DNA of 51,136 nucleotides from Candidatus Accumulibacter phosphatis (GTDB taxonomy: Bacteria > Pseudomonadota > Gammaproteobacteria > Burkholderiales > Rhodocyclaceae), in the NCBI RefSeq assembly GCF_012939955.1, contig NZ_SPMY01000013.1:1-51136 (forward strand), given 5' to 3'. This document shows, piece by piece, positions 1-7,821 of this stretch. The notes under the pieces are model-generated. The model did no database searches. It had not been told where the DNA came from and worked only from the letters and a program-made list of their open reading frames with translations. The stretch's first letter is position 1. The number at the start of each line of letters is the position of its first letter. The translations under genes were made by a program, and so were the position numbers.

Positions 1-294
1 CCCCGGCTGGCCGGTGATGGCCTCGATCGGAGCCGGCACAATGGAAGGATGTCCGGCGACGGCCGGGAAACGCATCTGCCGACCGTCACCGCGGCGTTGG
101 CCGAAGCACAGGACGCTCGCCCCGCCGCAATTGTCTCCGTCGGTTTTCTGTGTGCTAACGAACAGACGACGGGGGCTTCGTCGCCACAACATGGCACTCG
201 ATCGGATTTTGCCATGCGCACTGCAAGCACGACGCGGCGCAACTTCCTCCTGACATGCACAGCAGGGCTTCGGCCCATCAATCGGAGTTTCGAC

Positions 295-717
295 ATGAAC
301 AAAAAATTTCTCCTCCCCGGCCTGGTGATCGCTGCGATCACCTTTGGATCATTCGCGACCGGTGCCAGAGCTGGCGATGGACCCATTGTCCACGAGGCTG
401 GTGGTTTGTCCTATGTGTCGGGCGGTGTGGGCGATGAGTCGCTGCAGCGGCTCAGGGAACAGGTCAGTGAGTTCAATCTGAAGCTGGTTTTCGCCATGGC
501 GTCCGGGGCATTTCTGAGCAACGTGCGGGTTGCCATCGCTGACGGGAACGGCAAGACGCTTCTCGAGGCGATCGCCGATGGGCCGTGGTTCCTGGCGAAA
601 TTGCCGGTGGGCAAGTATCGGGTGGTCGCCACTTACGCCGGCAAGGCGATCGAGCGCTCCGTTGCCGTTGACGCAACGGCGCTCAATACGGTCGATTTCC
701 GTTGGGAGCACGAGTAA
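295..717 (+). CDS. Small secreted protein with a carboxypeptidase-regulatory-like beta domain
   Basis: The predicted product is 140 aa. Residues 1-26 form a signal peptide: a basic start (MNKK), a hydrophobic core and an ALA-type cleavage site (GARA before GDG). The C-terminal 60 or so residues (VRVAIADGNGKTLLEA, then a GPWFLAKLPVGKYRV stretch) resemble the CarboxypepD_reg/CnaB-like sandwich fold, in which a GKY turn between strands is typical. A GGAG ribosome-binding site lies 8 bases before the ATG. The open frame continues upstream to base 49, but that extension has no recognisable domain and would bury the signal peptide, so I start at 295. A periplasmic or surface location is inferred; no enzymatic function can be assigned. 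Confidence 0.7.
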   Translation: MNKKFLLPGLVIAAITFGSFATGARAGDGPIVHEAGGLSYVSGGVGDESLQRLREQVSEFNLKLVFAMASGAFLSNVRVAIADGNGKTLLEAIADGPWFLAKLPVGKYRVVATYAGKAIERSVAVDATALNTVDFRWEHE

Positions 718-955
718 TAGCGGCGGTACGGTCGCTGCAAGCTAGCCTGGTACGCCACTGTACAGACTGCGCCGGGTCATGCGCCCAGACTTACCGTCTC
801 AGCTGGCGTGGCCAGGAAATCCGTCCACCTGTGTGGGTTGTTCCCCGCTGGTCGCCGTGTACGCGGCCTTGGTGGCGAAGCACCTGCTGCGACGCAGGAT
901 GATGATGGCCGGTCGGCCATTTCGCCGTTCGGGTAATGAACACTAGGGGCTTGAT

Positions 956-1159
956 ATGGACTGGAAGGTCGTCGAAGGGAACTGGAAACAGTACAAGAGC
1001 AAGATAAAAGCGCAGTGGCGCTGCCTCACCGAAGAGCAGCTCGATTTGATTGCCGGCAAGCGCGTCGAACTCGTGGACAGGATTCAGGAGACCTACGGCA
1101 CTAGCAAGGACGAGGCCGAGGCGCAGATCAAGCGCTTTGAAGAGCGTAACAAGGACTAG
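956..1159 (+). CDS. CsbD family stress-response protein
   Basis: The product is 67 aa, highly charged and predicted all-helical, beginning MDWKVVEGNWKQYK, the hallmark opening of CsbD-like proteins (W..V.GNWKQ.KGK). The family is small, soluble and induced by general stress in several bacteria; its molecular function is unknown. An AGGGG ribosome-binding site lies just upstream. The gene is followed by a GlsB-type membrane protein and a BON lipoprotein remnant, the usual company of such stress genes. It differs clearly from the other CsbD-like protein at 6529-6732, so the two are not a recent duplication. The 294 bases from its stop to the next start show no recognisable gene. Confidence 0.85.
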   Translation: MDWKVVEGNWKQYKSKIKAQWRCLTEEQLDLIAGKRVELVDRIQETYGTSKDEAEAQIKRFEERNKD

Positions 1160-1453
1160 CGACCATAACAGCTCGCCTGATCCGATCAAGGCCATGCGCC
1201 GGGCGGCATTGCCCATTACGTCAGGTCGCCGAGGCAGGCGCTTTCTTCACCGGACTCATATCGCGACCGACTCTGGACCCTGCACCGGCTTCATTTCGCC
1301 AGCGTCGCGTGTCAAGTCCTGCGGGGGAATTTCATTGCGGCGTGCGGCTGACAGGCGTGCGAACGGGTGTGGTGATGCTTCAGCGATTGTTGGGCCCCGT
1401 CGCTGGATTCTGGAAATCGTGAGGCCCGACAGCTGCAGATACAGGAGGCAATC

Positions 1454-1744
1454 ATGTCTTTACTACTATGGGCCGTACTGGGACTCATCACCGGGCTCAT
1501 CGCCGCCCGAATCGTTGGCGGAAGCGGGCAGGGCGCCGTCATGGACATCGTTCTCGGGGTTGTCGGCGCGCTCGTCGGCGGCTGGCTCTTCAATACTTTC
1601 GGGATGGCCGGCGCCGGGGCATTCAAGCTTCCCGGCCTGCTTGTGGCCGTCGTCGGCGCGAGCACGCTGCTGCTGGTGTACCACGCTGCCTTGCGCGGCG
1701 TTCGGGATGCTCTGTTCAACCTCGATCTGGACAATCAATCATGA
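1454..1744 (+). CDS. GlsB/YeaQ/YmgE family stress-response membrane protein
   Basis: The 96-aa product has three hydrophobic segments: about residues 2-22, 30-48 and 56-76. They carry the family signature GLITGLIAARIVGGSGQG, then DIVLGVVGALVGGWLF. The family (transglycosylase-associated protein, Pfam Transgly_assoc) consists of small inner-membrane proteins induced by acid, osmotic and general stress; no enzymatic activity has been shown. An AGGAGG-like ribosome-binding site precedes the ATG. The tail after the third segment (about 20 residues, HAALRGVRDALFNLDLDNQS) is longer than in typical members. Its TGA stop overlaps the ATG of the truncated BON lipoprotein by 4 bases (ATGA), so the two were translationally coupled. 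Bases 1575-1857 are duplicated in degraded form near 7118-7465. Confidence 0.88.
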   Translation: MSLLLWAVLGLITGLIAARIVGGSGQGAVMDIVLGVVGALVGGWLFNTFGMAGAGAFKLPGLLVAVVGASTLLLVYHAALRGVRDALFNLDLDNQS

Positions 1745-1857
1745 ACGGACTTGGCAAGCATCTTGCCGCATTCTTGCTGGCGGTCATGCGGGTGTCCGCC
1801 GCGGCTTGCGCGTCCACCGCCAAGTAGGAGGGGAGCGGCGGGCATGTGGACGACAGC
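1741..1857 (+). pseudogene. Truncated BON-domain lipoprotein (remnant)
   Basis: The sequence starts MNGLGKHLAAFLLAVM and is read for only 28 codons to a TAG at 1825-1827. It matches the start of the intact BON lipoprotein at 7349-7663 closely (MKQLGKYLSALFLAVT), including the signal peptide and the CASTAK motif. At the stop, AAG-CAG of the intact gene is AAG-TAG here. Similarity continues past the stop through GTGGACGACAGC, to about base 1857, then ceases, so the BON domain itself is absent. It is a nonsense-mutated, 3'-deleted duplicate. The 170 bases from there to the next start hold nothing I recognise. Confidence 0.8.
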
Positions 1858-2027
1858 CAAGGCCTCGCTCGCATATGTGCGCCAGCGTACCGAGTCCTTC
1901 TTTCCTTCCGATTAAGCTGAACAGGGTGCTCAAGTGCACCAGCAGGCGCGCATCGGGGCAATTCACGGTTTGCCCGAATACTGAACACGAAATCCTTTCA
2001 CGTTTTTCCATCACAGGAGCCATTGCC

Positions 2028-2312
2028 ATGTCAAAGAGAGATGACTACATCGAAAAAATGAAACTTCAACTCGATAAAACGAATACAAAGATGAACGAGT
2101 TGGACGCCAAAGCCAAAGTAGCGAAGGCCGATGCACGCGAGAAGTACGAGGAGGAAATGGGCAAGCTACGCCAACAGTCCCAACGCGCTCTCGCCAAGCT
2201 CGAAGAGCTGAGAGTTGCCGGCGAAGACTCCTGGGACACCATGGTTGCAGAAATGGAAAAGATTCGCGACGCCTTCGTTCATTCCTTCAAGTACTTCAAG
2301 TCGCAGCTATAA
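2028..2312 (+). CDS. Small coiled-coil protein of unknown function
   Basis: The product is 94 aa, rich in Lys, Glu and Ala, with no signal peptide or membrane segment. Residues 5-65 have continuous heptad-like spacing of Leu, Met and Ala (KMKLQLDKTNTKMNELDAK), consistent with one long coiled coil. The C-terminus (residues 66-94) is amphipathic with aromatic residues (FVHSFKYF). AGGAG sits 8 bases before the ATG. A longer frame reaches back to 1050, but it runs antisense-like through csbD and glsB and is not credible. It resembles the small coiled-coil proteins often annotated sll1863-family stress-response proteins; this is a resemblance in style and context only. Its position in the CsbD/GlsB/BON cluster suggests a stress role. 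Confidence 0.75.
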   Translation: MSKRDDYIEKMKLQLDKTNTKMNELDAKAKVAKADAREKYEEEMGKLRQQSQRALAKLEELRVAGEDSWDTMVAEMEKIRDAFVHSFKYFKSQL

Positions 2313-2605
2313 ACTGAACCGCAGGAGCGACGAATGAAAAGCCTTCTCGCATCAGCGCACGCGGCCACTGGGCGGCGCGCCACTGTTAGCAGCTAGCCGG
2401 ACCGGTAGTCCAGGTCCGGCGCCTCCGCTTGCGCCCGGCATGGTAGCCGGCGCGGTGCGCGCACGACGCACCAACGATGTGAGCAGGTGATTAAGGGCCA
2501 CCTTCCAGTATTCAGGCGATTCGGGCGCGGCGCACACAGCGCCACACAGCGCCAGGCTTTTCATTCCGTCTTCGCTGCCAGGGGCGATCACAGCAATCGC
2601 ATCCC

Positions 2606-3895
2606 TCAGCCAGCTCGCCAGAAGCGGTTCATCAGGGGCTTTACGCTGGCACCGTGGACAAGGATGGACATCGTAACCACGATCAGGGTCATGTGGATGA
2701 GTTCCAACGCCATCTCTTCCGGCAAGCCGTGTTCAATGGCGTACATCAGATAGTAGAGCGAGCCGATGCCACGTACCCCGAACCAGCCGACCATGCCGCG
2801 AACGCGCGCCGGCGCGTGCGAACCGAGCAGCCCGATGGCAACGCTGAGCGGGCGAGCGACGAGGAACAGGAACAGCGCGAGGCTCACCGCTCGCCAACTC
2901 CACGAATCGAGAAACAGCGAGCCGCCGACGAGCAGGATCAAGAGCAGTTCCGAGAGCCTCTCAAGATGTTCCTTGAAGATCAGCGAGCCTTCGCTGACGG
3001 TTGGCACGGGATCGCCGCCACCTGACGTGGCGACCGGGTCGTGCCCGGCAAGCCCTTTTTCCACGTTGGCGGCCCTGGCACTGATCAGCCTGACTTCGGT
3101 CTGTCGAAGCGACACGGCGGCAAAGAACACCGCGAGAAAGCCCCATGCATTGACCAGTTCGCTGAGGCCGTAGACGACGCCGATCAGTCCCAGGCCGAGG
3201 AAATCGTCCATCAGCTCGTGGTCAAAGCGTCTGCTGCGCAGAGTCCAGCCGAGCCGACCGAGAGCGGAACCGAGGACGACGCCGATGGCGATCCCGGCAA
3301 CGGTCGCCCACAACACATCGACGAGCACCCAGCGCAGGCCGAAATCGCCGAGGTCGTGCAAGCCGAGCAAACCCAGGCCGAGCATTACGAACGGGAAGGC
3401 GCTACCGTCATTCATGCCGGCTTCGCAGGTGAGATTGAAGCGCAGGCGGTCGCGGTCGCCGGGATGGCGGATTTGAACGTCGGTGGCGAGGACCGGGTCC
3501 GTTGGCGCCACGATGGCGCCGAGAAGCACCGCTGCGCCGATGGACAGCCCGAGCACGTAGTGGGCGAAGGCGGCAACCATGGCCACGGTCAGGACCATCG
3601 ATGTCGATGCCAGAAGGAGCGGTGTGCGCCAGCGGTCGAGTTGCATCGGGGCAGGCATCTTGACCCCGGCGGTGAAGAGGGAAATCAGCACCGCCACTTC
3701 GGTCAGCACTTCCAGCAGTGCCGATTCCTTGAGCGGGTTGAAGTGAAAGGCGTTGAGCAGCGTCGGCCCGACGAGCAGGCCGATGGACAGGTAGATGATC
3801 GCCGAGGTGACCGGCAGACGCTTGATGAACGACGGGGTCAGACCCATGACCAGCAACAGGCCGCCCACCAGCAGGAACCACAGTGGTCCAGTCAT
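2606..3895 (-). CDS. Cation:proton antiporter, CPA1/NhaP type
   Basis: The 429-aa product is an integral membrane protein with about 12 hydrophobic segments from residue 4 to 420. Two family hallmarks are visible: APTDP (about residues 130-134) in a broken helix, and EAGMNDG (about 158-164), whose Asn-Asp pair binds the exchanged cation in CPA1 antiporters. The family exchanges Na+ or K+ for H+ across the inner membrane and controls pH and salt. There is no long C-terminal regulatory domain (no TrkA-N or TrkA-C). It is the last gene of the minus-strand group Anbu - amidohydrolase - transglutaminase - antiporter, but 109 bases separate it from the transglutaminase, so it may have its own promoter. 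The 293 bases between its end and the coiled-coil gene contain no recognised gene. Confidence 0.88.
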   Translation of the reverse strand: MTGPLWFLLVGGLLLVMGLTPSFIKRLPVTSAIIYLSIGLLVGPTLLNAFHFNPLKESALLEVLTEVAVLISLFTAGVKMPAPMQLDRWRTPLLLASTSMVLTVAMVAAFAHYVLGLSIGAAVLLGAIVAPTDPVLATDVQIRHPGDRDRLRFNLTCEAGMNDGSAFPFVMLGLGLLGLHDLGDFGLRWVLVDVLWATVAGIAIGVVLGSALGRLGWTLRSRRFDHELMDDFLGLGLIGVVYGLSELVNAWGFLAVFFAAVSLRQTEVRLISARAANVEKGLAGHDPVATSGGGDPVPTVSEGSLIFKEHLERLSELLLILLVGGSLFLDSWSWRAVSLALFLFLVARPLSVAIGLLGSHAPARVRGMVGWFGVRGIGSLYYLMYAIEHGLPEEMALELIHMTLIVVTMSILVHGASVKPLMNRFWRAG

Positions 3896-4004
3896 CGCAG
3901 CGTTCCCCTTGCGAATGTCGCGAATGCTGTGCTGCCCCTCGCCGCCCTTGCCGGCGGACGGAGCAGGTCAACGATACGCCAGGCATGGCAGCGCCGCGCG
4001 TGCA

Positions 4005-4817
4005 CTAGGCCGTGGACACTTCGTCGGTGCGCACGAGAAAGCTCTTGAGGACGCTCGGTCCGAAGCTGGTGACCATCGCCACATCGGCGGCATCGCGGCC
4101 GCGCGCCATCAGGATGCGTCCGATGCGAGGAACGTTGTTGCGGGCGTCGAAGGTGTACCAGCGGCCGCCGAGGTAGACGTCGAACCAGCCGGAGAAGTCC
4201 ATCGGACCGGGCACCGGCGTGATCCCGATGTCGCCCAGATAGCCGGTACAGTAGCGGGCCGGTATGTTCATGCAGCGGCAGAAGGTGATCGCCAGATGAG
4301 CATAGTCGCGGCACACGCCGGCGCGCTCGTTGTAGGCATCCCAGGCCGTCTTGGTCGAACGGGCGAACTGGTAGCCGAACTGGATGTGCTGGTGCACAAA
4401 ATCACAGATCGCCTGCACCCGCGCCCAGCCGGGCGGCGTGTGCTCGAACAGACGCCATGCCTCGGCGGACAGTCGATCGGTTTCGCAATAGCGGCTGCCG
4501 AGCAGAAAGACCAGCGTCTCTTCCGGCAGGTCCTGGAGGGCGATCTGTTGCGCCTGCGCAGCGATATCGTCCACCTGGCCCGAATCGCGTACGACACCGT
4601 CGGCAAAGATGCGGATCTCGCCGGGCGGGGCGACGATTCGGCTACACCAGTTGCCAAAGCCGTCGCGATAGGCAACCACTGGTAGCGCGGGATCGGTCAT
4701 CAGGTGGGCAGGCACCACGACGTCATTCATCCGTGAGTAGTGGATGTCGAGCATCAGGATCATCGGGGTCGGTTGCGCGCACGCATAGACGATGTCATAG
4801 CCGATGCGAATTTTCAT
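4005..4817 (-). CDS. Transglutaminase-like cysteine protease family protein
   Basis: The 270-aa product has a predicted N-terminal beta domain (residues 1-80) followed by a transglutaminase-core fold. The nucleophile is Cys169 in AGVCRDYAHLAI, and Asp224 lies in WYTFDARNN. The third triad residue, normally His in an HAW-type motif before the strand WFDVYLGGRW, is Ser209 here (MDFSGWF). This may be a subfamily trait or loss of activity. The C-terminal PRIGRILMARGRDAADV is typical of the bacterial subfamily linked to Anbu. Such proteins are thought to be cytosolic peptidases or amide-bond exchangers. The gene lies 54 bases downstream of the N-formylglutamate amidohydrolase and almost certainly shares its transcript. 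The usual ATP-grasp and alpha-E partners of this subfamily are not in the window. Confidence 0.87.
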   Translation of the reverse strand: MKIRIGYDIVYACAQPTPMILMLDIHYSRMNDVVVPAHLMTDPALPVVAYRDGFGNWCSRIVAPPGEIRIFADGVVRDSGQVDDIAAQAQQIALQDLPEETLVFLLGSRYCETDRLSAEAWRLFEHTPPGWARVQAICDFVHQHIQFGYQFARSTKTAWDAYNERAGVCRDYAHLAITFCRCMNIPARYCTGYLGDIGITPVPGPMDFSGWFDVYLGGRWYTFDARNNVPRIGRILMARGRDAADVAMVTSFGPSVLKSFLVRTDEVSTA

Positions 4818-4871
4818 GGGAGCTTCCTGGTGGTAGGTGAGTTCATGGAGAGCAAGGCACGCCGTGGGTCG

Positions 4872-5600
4872 TCAGCGTAGTGCCGACGCCAGCGTCGTCA
4901 CTACGGCGCGGCGCAATTGCCGCCACAGGCGCGGCTGGGCGAGCACCAACGCCTGGTTGAGTTCAATCTCGATCCCGACATACTCGCTGGGCGCGAAGCA
5001 GCGGCGCATGGCAGTGGTCAGTCCGTCGTTCTTCCCATGGTACGGGTAATTCCGGCGCACGCGCAATTCGGCCGAATGTTCGGCCAATGCTGCCTTCCAG
5101 CGGGCCGCCAGCGCCACCTCTCCTGGTCGTGCCGGGTCATATAACAGGCCGATGTCGGCGTTGCGGACCTGGCCGTCGAGGACCGGGGTGAAGCTATGCG
5201 ACGAAACATGGATCACCCGCTGCCCGGCCGCTACCGCTTCCGCCACCGTGTTCATCAGCCGCTGCCGGTAGGGCGCGTAATGGCGCGATACGATCGCCTG
5301 CTTGCTCGTCGGCGATAGCGCCCGCGTCGCATCCGACCACGCTTGTGGACTGGACAGCGATCGATTCAGATCGACCAGCAGGCGGCTCACCGTCGATGTC
5401 ACCAGGGGTGCCTGCAGGGCCGCGGCGAGATCGCGCGCCATGATCAGGGCGCCGCGATCGTAGCCGCGATGGCTGGACAAGCGGGCCTGCCAGCCATGAA
5501 AGAGGTCGACGTAGGCGGCGGGGATGCGCTTGCCACCATGCTCGCAGGTGACGACATGGAAGTCGCGCAGGTGCTCCGGGATGCTGGCTGGCGACCGCAA
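4872..5600 (-). CDS. N-formylglutamate amidohydrolase family protein
   Basis: The product is about 242 aa. It opens the domain with VVTCEHGGKRIPAAY, the metal-binding CEHGG motif of the family, followed by SSHRGYDRGA, DLNRS and HVSSHSFTP, all family positions. NYPYHGKNDGLTT and YVGIEIELNQ complete the fold. Family members cleave N-formylglutamate to glutamate and formate (HutG) or act on related N-acyl amino acids. No hut genes are nearby, so histidine catabolism is not supported. Its partner is the Anbu protease, whose stop lies 4 bases before the TTG start chosen here, with GGTGAG as ribosome-binding site. An in-frame GTG at 5639, overlapping Anbu, is an alternative start. There is no ATG early enough. 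Confidence 0.85.
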   Translation of the reverse strand: MRSPASIPEHLRDFHVVTCEHGGKRIPAAYVDLFHGWQARLSSHRGYDRGALIMARDLAAALQAPLVTSTVSRLLVDLNRSLSSPQAWSDATRALSPTSKQAIVSRHYAPYRQRLMNTVAEAVAAGQRVIHVSSHSFTPVLDGQVRNADIGLLYDPARPGEVALAARWKAALAEHSAELRVRRNYPYHGKNDGLTTAMRRCFAPSEYVGIEIELNQALVLAQPRLWRQLRRAVVTTLASALR

Positions 5601-5604
5601 TGAC

Positions 5605-6333
5605 TCACCAGACCAGGGCTGGAAGTTCTCGAAACACACGGCGAGTGCCTTCGCTCCAGCTCTGGTGCAAGGAGGTGAAGTAGGTGTCGCCTTCGGCAAA
5701 ACGGCGTCGCATTCGGATTTCGAGGCTGTCACGTTCGTAGCAGATGAGGTCGATCGGCATGCCAACCGAAAGGCTGCTGCGCATCGTCGAGTCGAACGAC
5801 ACGAGAATACACTTTGCGGCGTCCGCAAGGTTTGTCGAACCGACGATGACGCGGTCGATGAGCGGCTTGCCGTATTTGGTTTCGCCGGTCTGAATATAGG
5901 GTGTGTCGCCACCGGCCTCGATGAAGTTGCCTTCGGCATGGATGCGGAACAGGCGTTGCCCTTCGCCGCGGATTTGCCCGCCGAGGATGAACGACGCGTT
6001 GAAGCTGATGCCGCTCGCTTCCAGAGACGGACCATCACGCCGTTCGATGTCGCGCATGGCGTCGGAAACCAGATTGGCCATGTCGAACATGGTGCGCGCC
6101 TTCCACAGCGACGCCTTGTTGTCCGGATCTTCGCCGCGCTGGGTCAGGACGCTGATGATCGCCTGGGTGCCGGCGAGATTGCCAGAACTCAGGAGGACTA
6201 TTGCCCGCTCGCCCTTGCGCTCGAATACCGTCATCTTGCAGAACTTCGCGAAATTGTCGATACCGGCATTGGTTCGAGAATCCGACGCAAAAATCATGCC
6301 CTCGTCCAGCAGTACGCCAACACAGTAAGTCAT
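5605..6333 (-). CDS. Proteasome-type protease, Anbu family
   Basis: The 242-aa product starts MTYCVGVLLDEGMIFASDSR, so Thr2 becomes the N-terminal nucleophile after removal of Met, as in proteasome beta subunits. The DSRTNAG segment and Lys33 (FCKM) fit the Ntn-hydrolase active site. SSGNLAGTQAI, a GGQIRGEGQRLFRIHAEGN stretch and a YGKPLIDR segment are typical of Anbu (ancestral beta subunit), which forms helical or ring oligomers in the cytosol; substrates are poorly known. It is the first gene of a minus-strand operon with an amidohydrolase and a transglutaminase. Known Anbu loci usually also encode an ATP-grasp ligase and an alpha-E protein; these are missing here. Confidence 0.92.
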   Translation of the reverse strand: MTYCVGVLLDEGMIFASDSRTNAGIDNFAKFCKMTVFERKGERAIVLLSSGNLAGTQAIISVLTQRGEDPDNKASLWKARTMFDMANLVSDAMRDIERRDGPSLEASGISFNASFILGGQIRGEGQRLFRIHAEGNFIEAGGDTPYIQTGETKYGKPLIDRVIVGSTNLADAAKCILVSFDSTMRSSLSVGMPIDLICYERDSLEIRMRRRFAEGDTYFTSLHQSWSEGTRRVFRELPALVW

Positions 6334-6468
6334 CCTGCCGTCCCCGAGTGAGTGCGGTCACCTGAATCGAAATGTCAGAGTGACGCTGCAGATAGCTTTG
6401 CCATGAACAATTATTTCGCCTCGCAGCCTGGCCTTGATAGCGCGTGCCGCGCCTATGAGCACAGGAAA

Positions 6469-6497
6469 CGAAGAAGCCGGCAATGGCGGCTTCTTCG
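6469..6497 (-). terminator. Stem-loop terminator downstream of csbD
   Basis: A perfect 11-bp inverted repeat (CGAAGAAGCCG, 7-base loop, CGGCTTCTTCG) lies 31 bases after the csbD stop on the minus strand. TTTCCTG follows the stem, a short T-run that suits intrinsic termination. It separates csbD from the Anbu operon. Confidence 0.6.
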
Positions 6498-6528
6498 TTC
6501 AAGCGAAGGGCAGCGATGCCCATTGCGG

Positions 6529-6732
6529 CTACGGTTTCAAGGCGTCCTTGACCGCGTCCCTGGCGTCTTTGAGGTTCTCTTTCAGGTCGCCGAGATGTTC
6601 CTGGAGTTCGCCTTCAGCCTGGTTTTTCAATCCCTTTGCCTGCTGCTCGGTGCTGCCGACCAGTTTTCCGACCTCTTGCTGAATTTTGCCGCCCAGGTCT
6701 TTTGCTGCGCCCTTGACTTGATCTTTGTTCAT
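6529..6732 (-). CDS. CsbD family protein
   Basis: The product is 67 aa and starts MNKDQVKGAAKDLGGKIQQ, the classical CsbD opening (N.DQVKG..K...GK.Q...G). The rest is charged and helical (a second half of repeated QAEGELQEHLGDLKENLKD type). It belongs to the same broad family as the protein at 956-1159 but to the shorter-loop, more canonical branch. Its function is unknown; a role in stress is known from expression in other species. AGGAG sits 7 bases before the ATG. A longer frame reaches upstream to 6948, but only the ATG at 6732 fits the family. A good terminator follows at 6469-6497. It is transcribed away from the BON lipoprotein cluster. Confidence 0.88.
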   Translation of the reverse strand: MNKDQVKGAAKDLGGKIQQEVGKLVGSTEQQAKGLKNQAEGELQEHLGDLKENLKDARDAVKDALKP

Positions 6733-7117
6733 CGTGAACTCCTGACTTGTGGTTGATACCTCTGATAGGCGAGCCAGCTTCGGTTCGTCTTGCGACTCCT
6801 GGTCATCAAACAGGCGATGCCTGGTGTCGATGTAGGGAGTCTGATCGCAAACGGGGGTCAAGTTCTGTGCGCTAGGAGACATAGGCGCTTGCGCGGGTGT
6901 CGGTGCCTGCATGTGCGGTTCGCCCTGCGCGTCGGGCAAAGTCCGCACGCAGCGCTGGTCGGCGCGACGGACGGGCCGTCCACTTCAGGGCGTGACACCA
7001 CCCCGGGTCGCTCGCCACGCGGGCCTCCCCCCCACTGCCGGATGTGCGCCACCGCACAGACGGTGTTCGTCATTTTGACTACGCTGCGGTTGAGAACTCG
7101 ACCCGCTGCCGAGTCGG
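6733..7117. other. Intergenic region without a recognised gene
   Basis: This stretch of 385 bases separates csbD (minus) from the glsB remnant (plus). It must contain the csbD promoter, but I see no convincing -35/-10 pair on either strand. Translations in all frames look like chance open frames. Because the glsB copy downstream has lost its 5' half, part of this stretch may be replaced or scrambled sequence. Confidence 0.5.
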
Positions 7118-7224
7118 GCGGCGGCTGGCTCTTCAATACTTTCGGGATGGCTGGCGGCGGGGGATTCAACCTCTACAACCTGTTGGTAGCGGTTGTCGGC
7201 GCAAGCGTGCTGTTGCTGTTGTAG
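7118..7224 (+). pseudogene. Remnant of a second glsB gene
   Basis: Bases 7118-7224 read GGWLFNTFGMAGGGGFNLYN and then VVGASVLLLL before a TAG. This is the C-terminal half of the GlsB protein at 1454-1744 (GGWLFNTFGMAGAGAFKLPG). The first two hydrophobic segments are missing, and upstream sequence is unrelated. At the 3' side the intact gene has TAC-CAC while here it is TAG-CAC, a nonsense change. About 80 bases follow before similarity resumes just ahead of the BON lipoprotein. The remnant thus carries a deleted start, a nonsense codon and a spacer change. It is the mirror of the first copy, where glsB is intact and the BON gene is dead. Confidence 0.8.
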
Positions 7225-7348
7225 CACGCGGTTTCACGCGGCGTTCGCTAGGCCGAAAGTCCTGGCGAAGGTCGCTGTCGAGGCGCGGCGTATCGATGGC
7301 GCGCCGGAATCTGGAAGTTCTGTTCAACCTCAATCAGGAGAATCAATC

Positions 7349-7663
7349 ATGAAGCAACTTGGCAAGTATCTTTCCGCACTGTTCCTGGCGGTAACGCTGG
7401 CCTCCGCCGTGGGATGCGCGTCAACCGCGAAGCAGGAGGGGACCGGCGAGTATGTGGACGACAGCGTCATCACCAGCAAGGTCAAGGCCGCCATATTCAA
7501 CGAGCCCAGCCTGAAGTCCGCCGAGATCAACGTCGAGACCTTCAAGGGCACGGTTCAACTGAGCGGCTTCGTGAGTTCGCCGACGGCGATCAGCAAAGCG
7601 GTTGCGCTGACCCGCAGCGTCGGCGGCGTCACCTCCGTCAAGAACGACATGCGGGTCAAGTGA
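7349..7663 (+). CDS. BON-domain lipoprotein
   Basis: The 104-aa product has a lipoprotein signal peptide (MKQLGKYLSALFLAVTLASA) with the modified cysteine probably Cys23 in AVGCAS. One BON domain spans about residues 36-104: YVDDSVITSKVKAAIF, then VETFKGTVQLSGFV and a VTSVKNDMRV end. BON domains bind phospholipid or envelope components; OsmY- and DolP-like proteins protect the outer membrane under stress. CAGGAG precedes the ATG by 8 bases. The gene follows a dead glsB remnant and is the intact counterpart of the truncated copy at 1741. A strong hairpin lies 21 bases downstream of the stop. Confidence 0.88.
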   Translation: MKQLGKYLSALFLAVTLASAVGCASTAKQEGTGEYVDDSVITSKVKAAIFNEPSLKSAEINVETFKGTVQLSGFVSSPTAISKAVALTRSVGGVTSVKNDMRVK

Positions 7664-7684
7664 GCGCTGGCACGATGAGCATTC

Positions 7685-7722
7685 GCGGCCAGCGCCGGAG
7701 CATGCAATCCGGCGCTGGCCGC
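7685..7722. terminator. Perfect 14-bp stem-loop after the BON lipoprotein gene
   Basis: GCGGCCAGCGCCGG and its exact complement flank a 10-base loop. There is no T-run after the stem, so it may act as a Rho-assisted terminator or as an mRNA 3' end stabiliser rather than as a classical intrinsic terminator. Confidence 0.5.
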
Positions 7723-7821
7723 GGAGCGCCGGCCGCGCTCGAAAGAAGTCGCGCAGCCAGGCCGATGAGTGACTAGCGTGCGCTCAGCCGGCAAACACCC
7801 GCAGAATCCGGGGCCCTAGCG

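Noticed and set aside
1050-2312. A 420-codon frame crossing csbD, glsB and the BON remnant
   Set aside because: Only its last 94 codons are a real gene with a ribosome-binding site; the rest runs out of frame through recognised genes.
2334-2396. A 20-aa frame (MKSLLASAHAATGRRATVSS) with a good ribosome-binding site
   Set aside because: Too short to support as a gene; it could be a remnant of another small protein gene, but no relative is seen.
2352-2591. A 79-aa minus-strand frame downstream of the antiporter gene
   Set aside because: There is no domain, no ribosome-binding site and no neighbour link.
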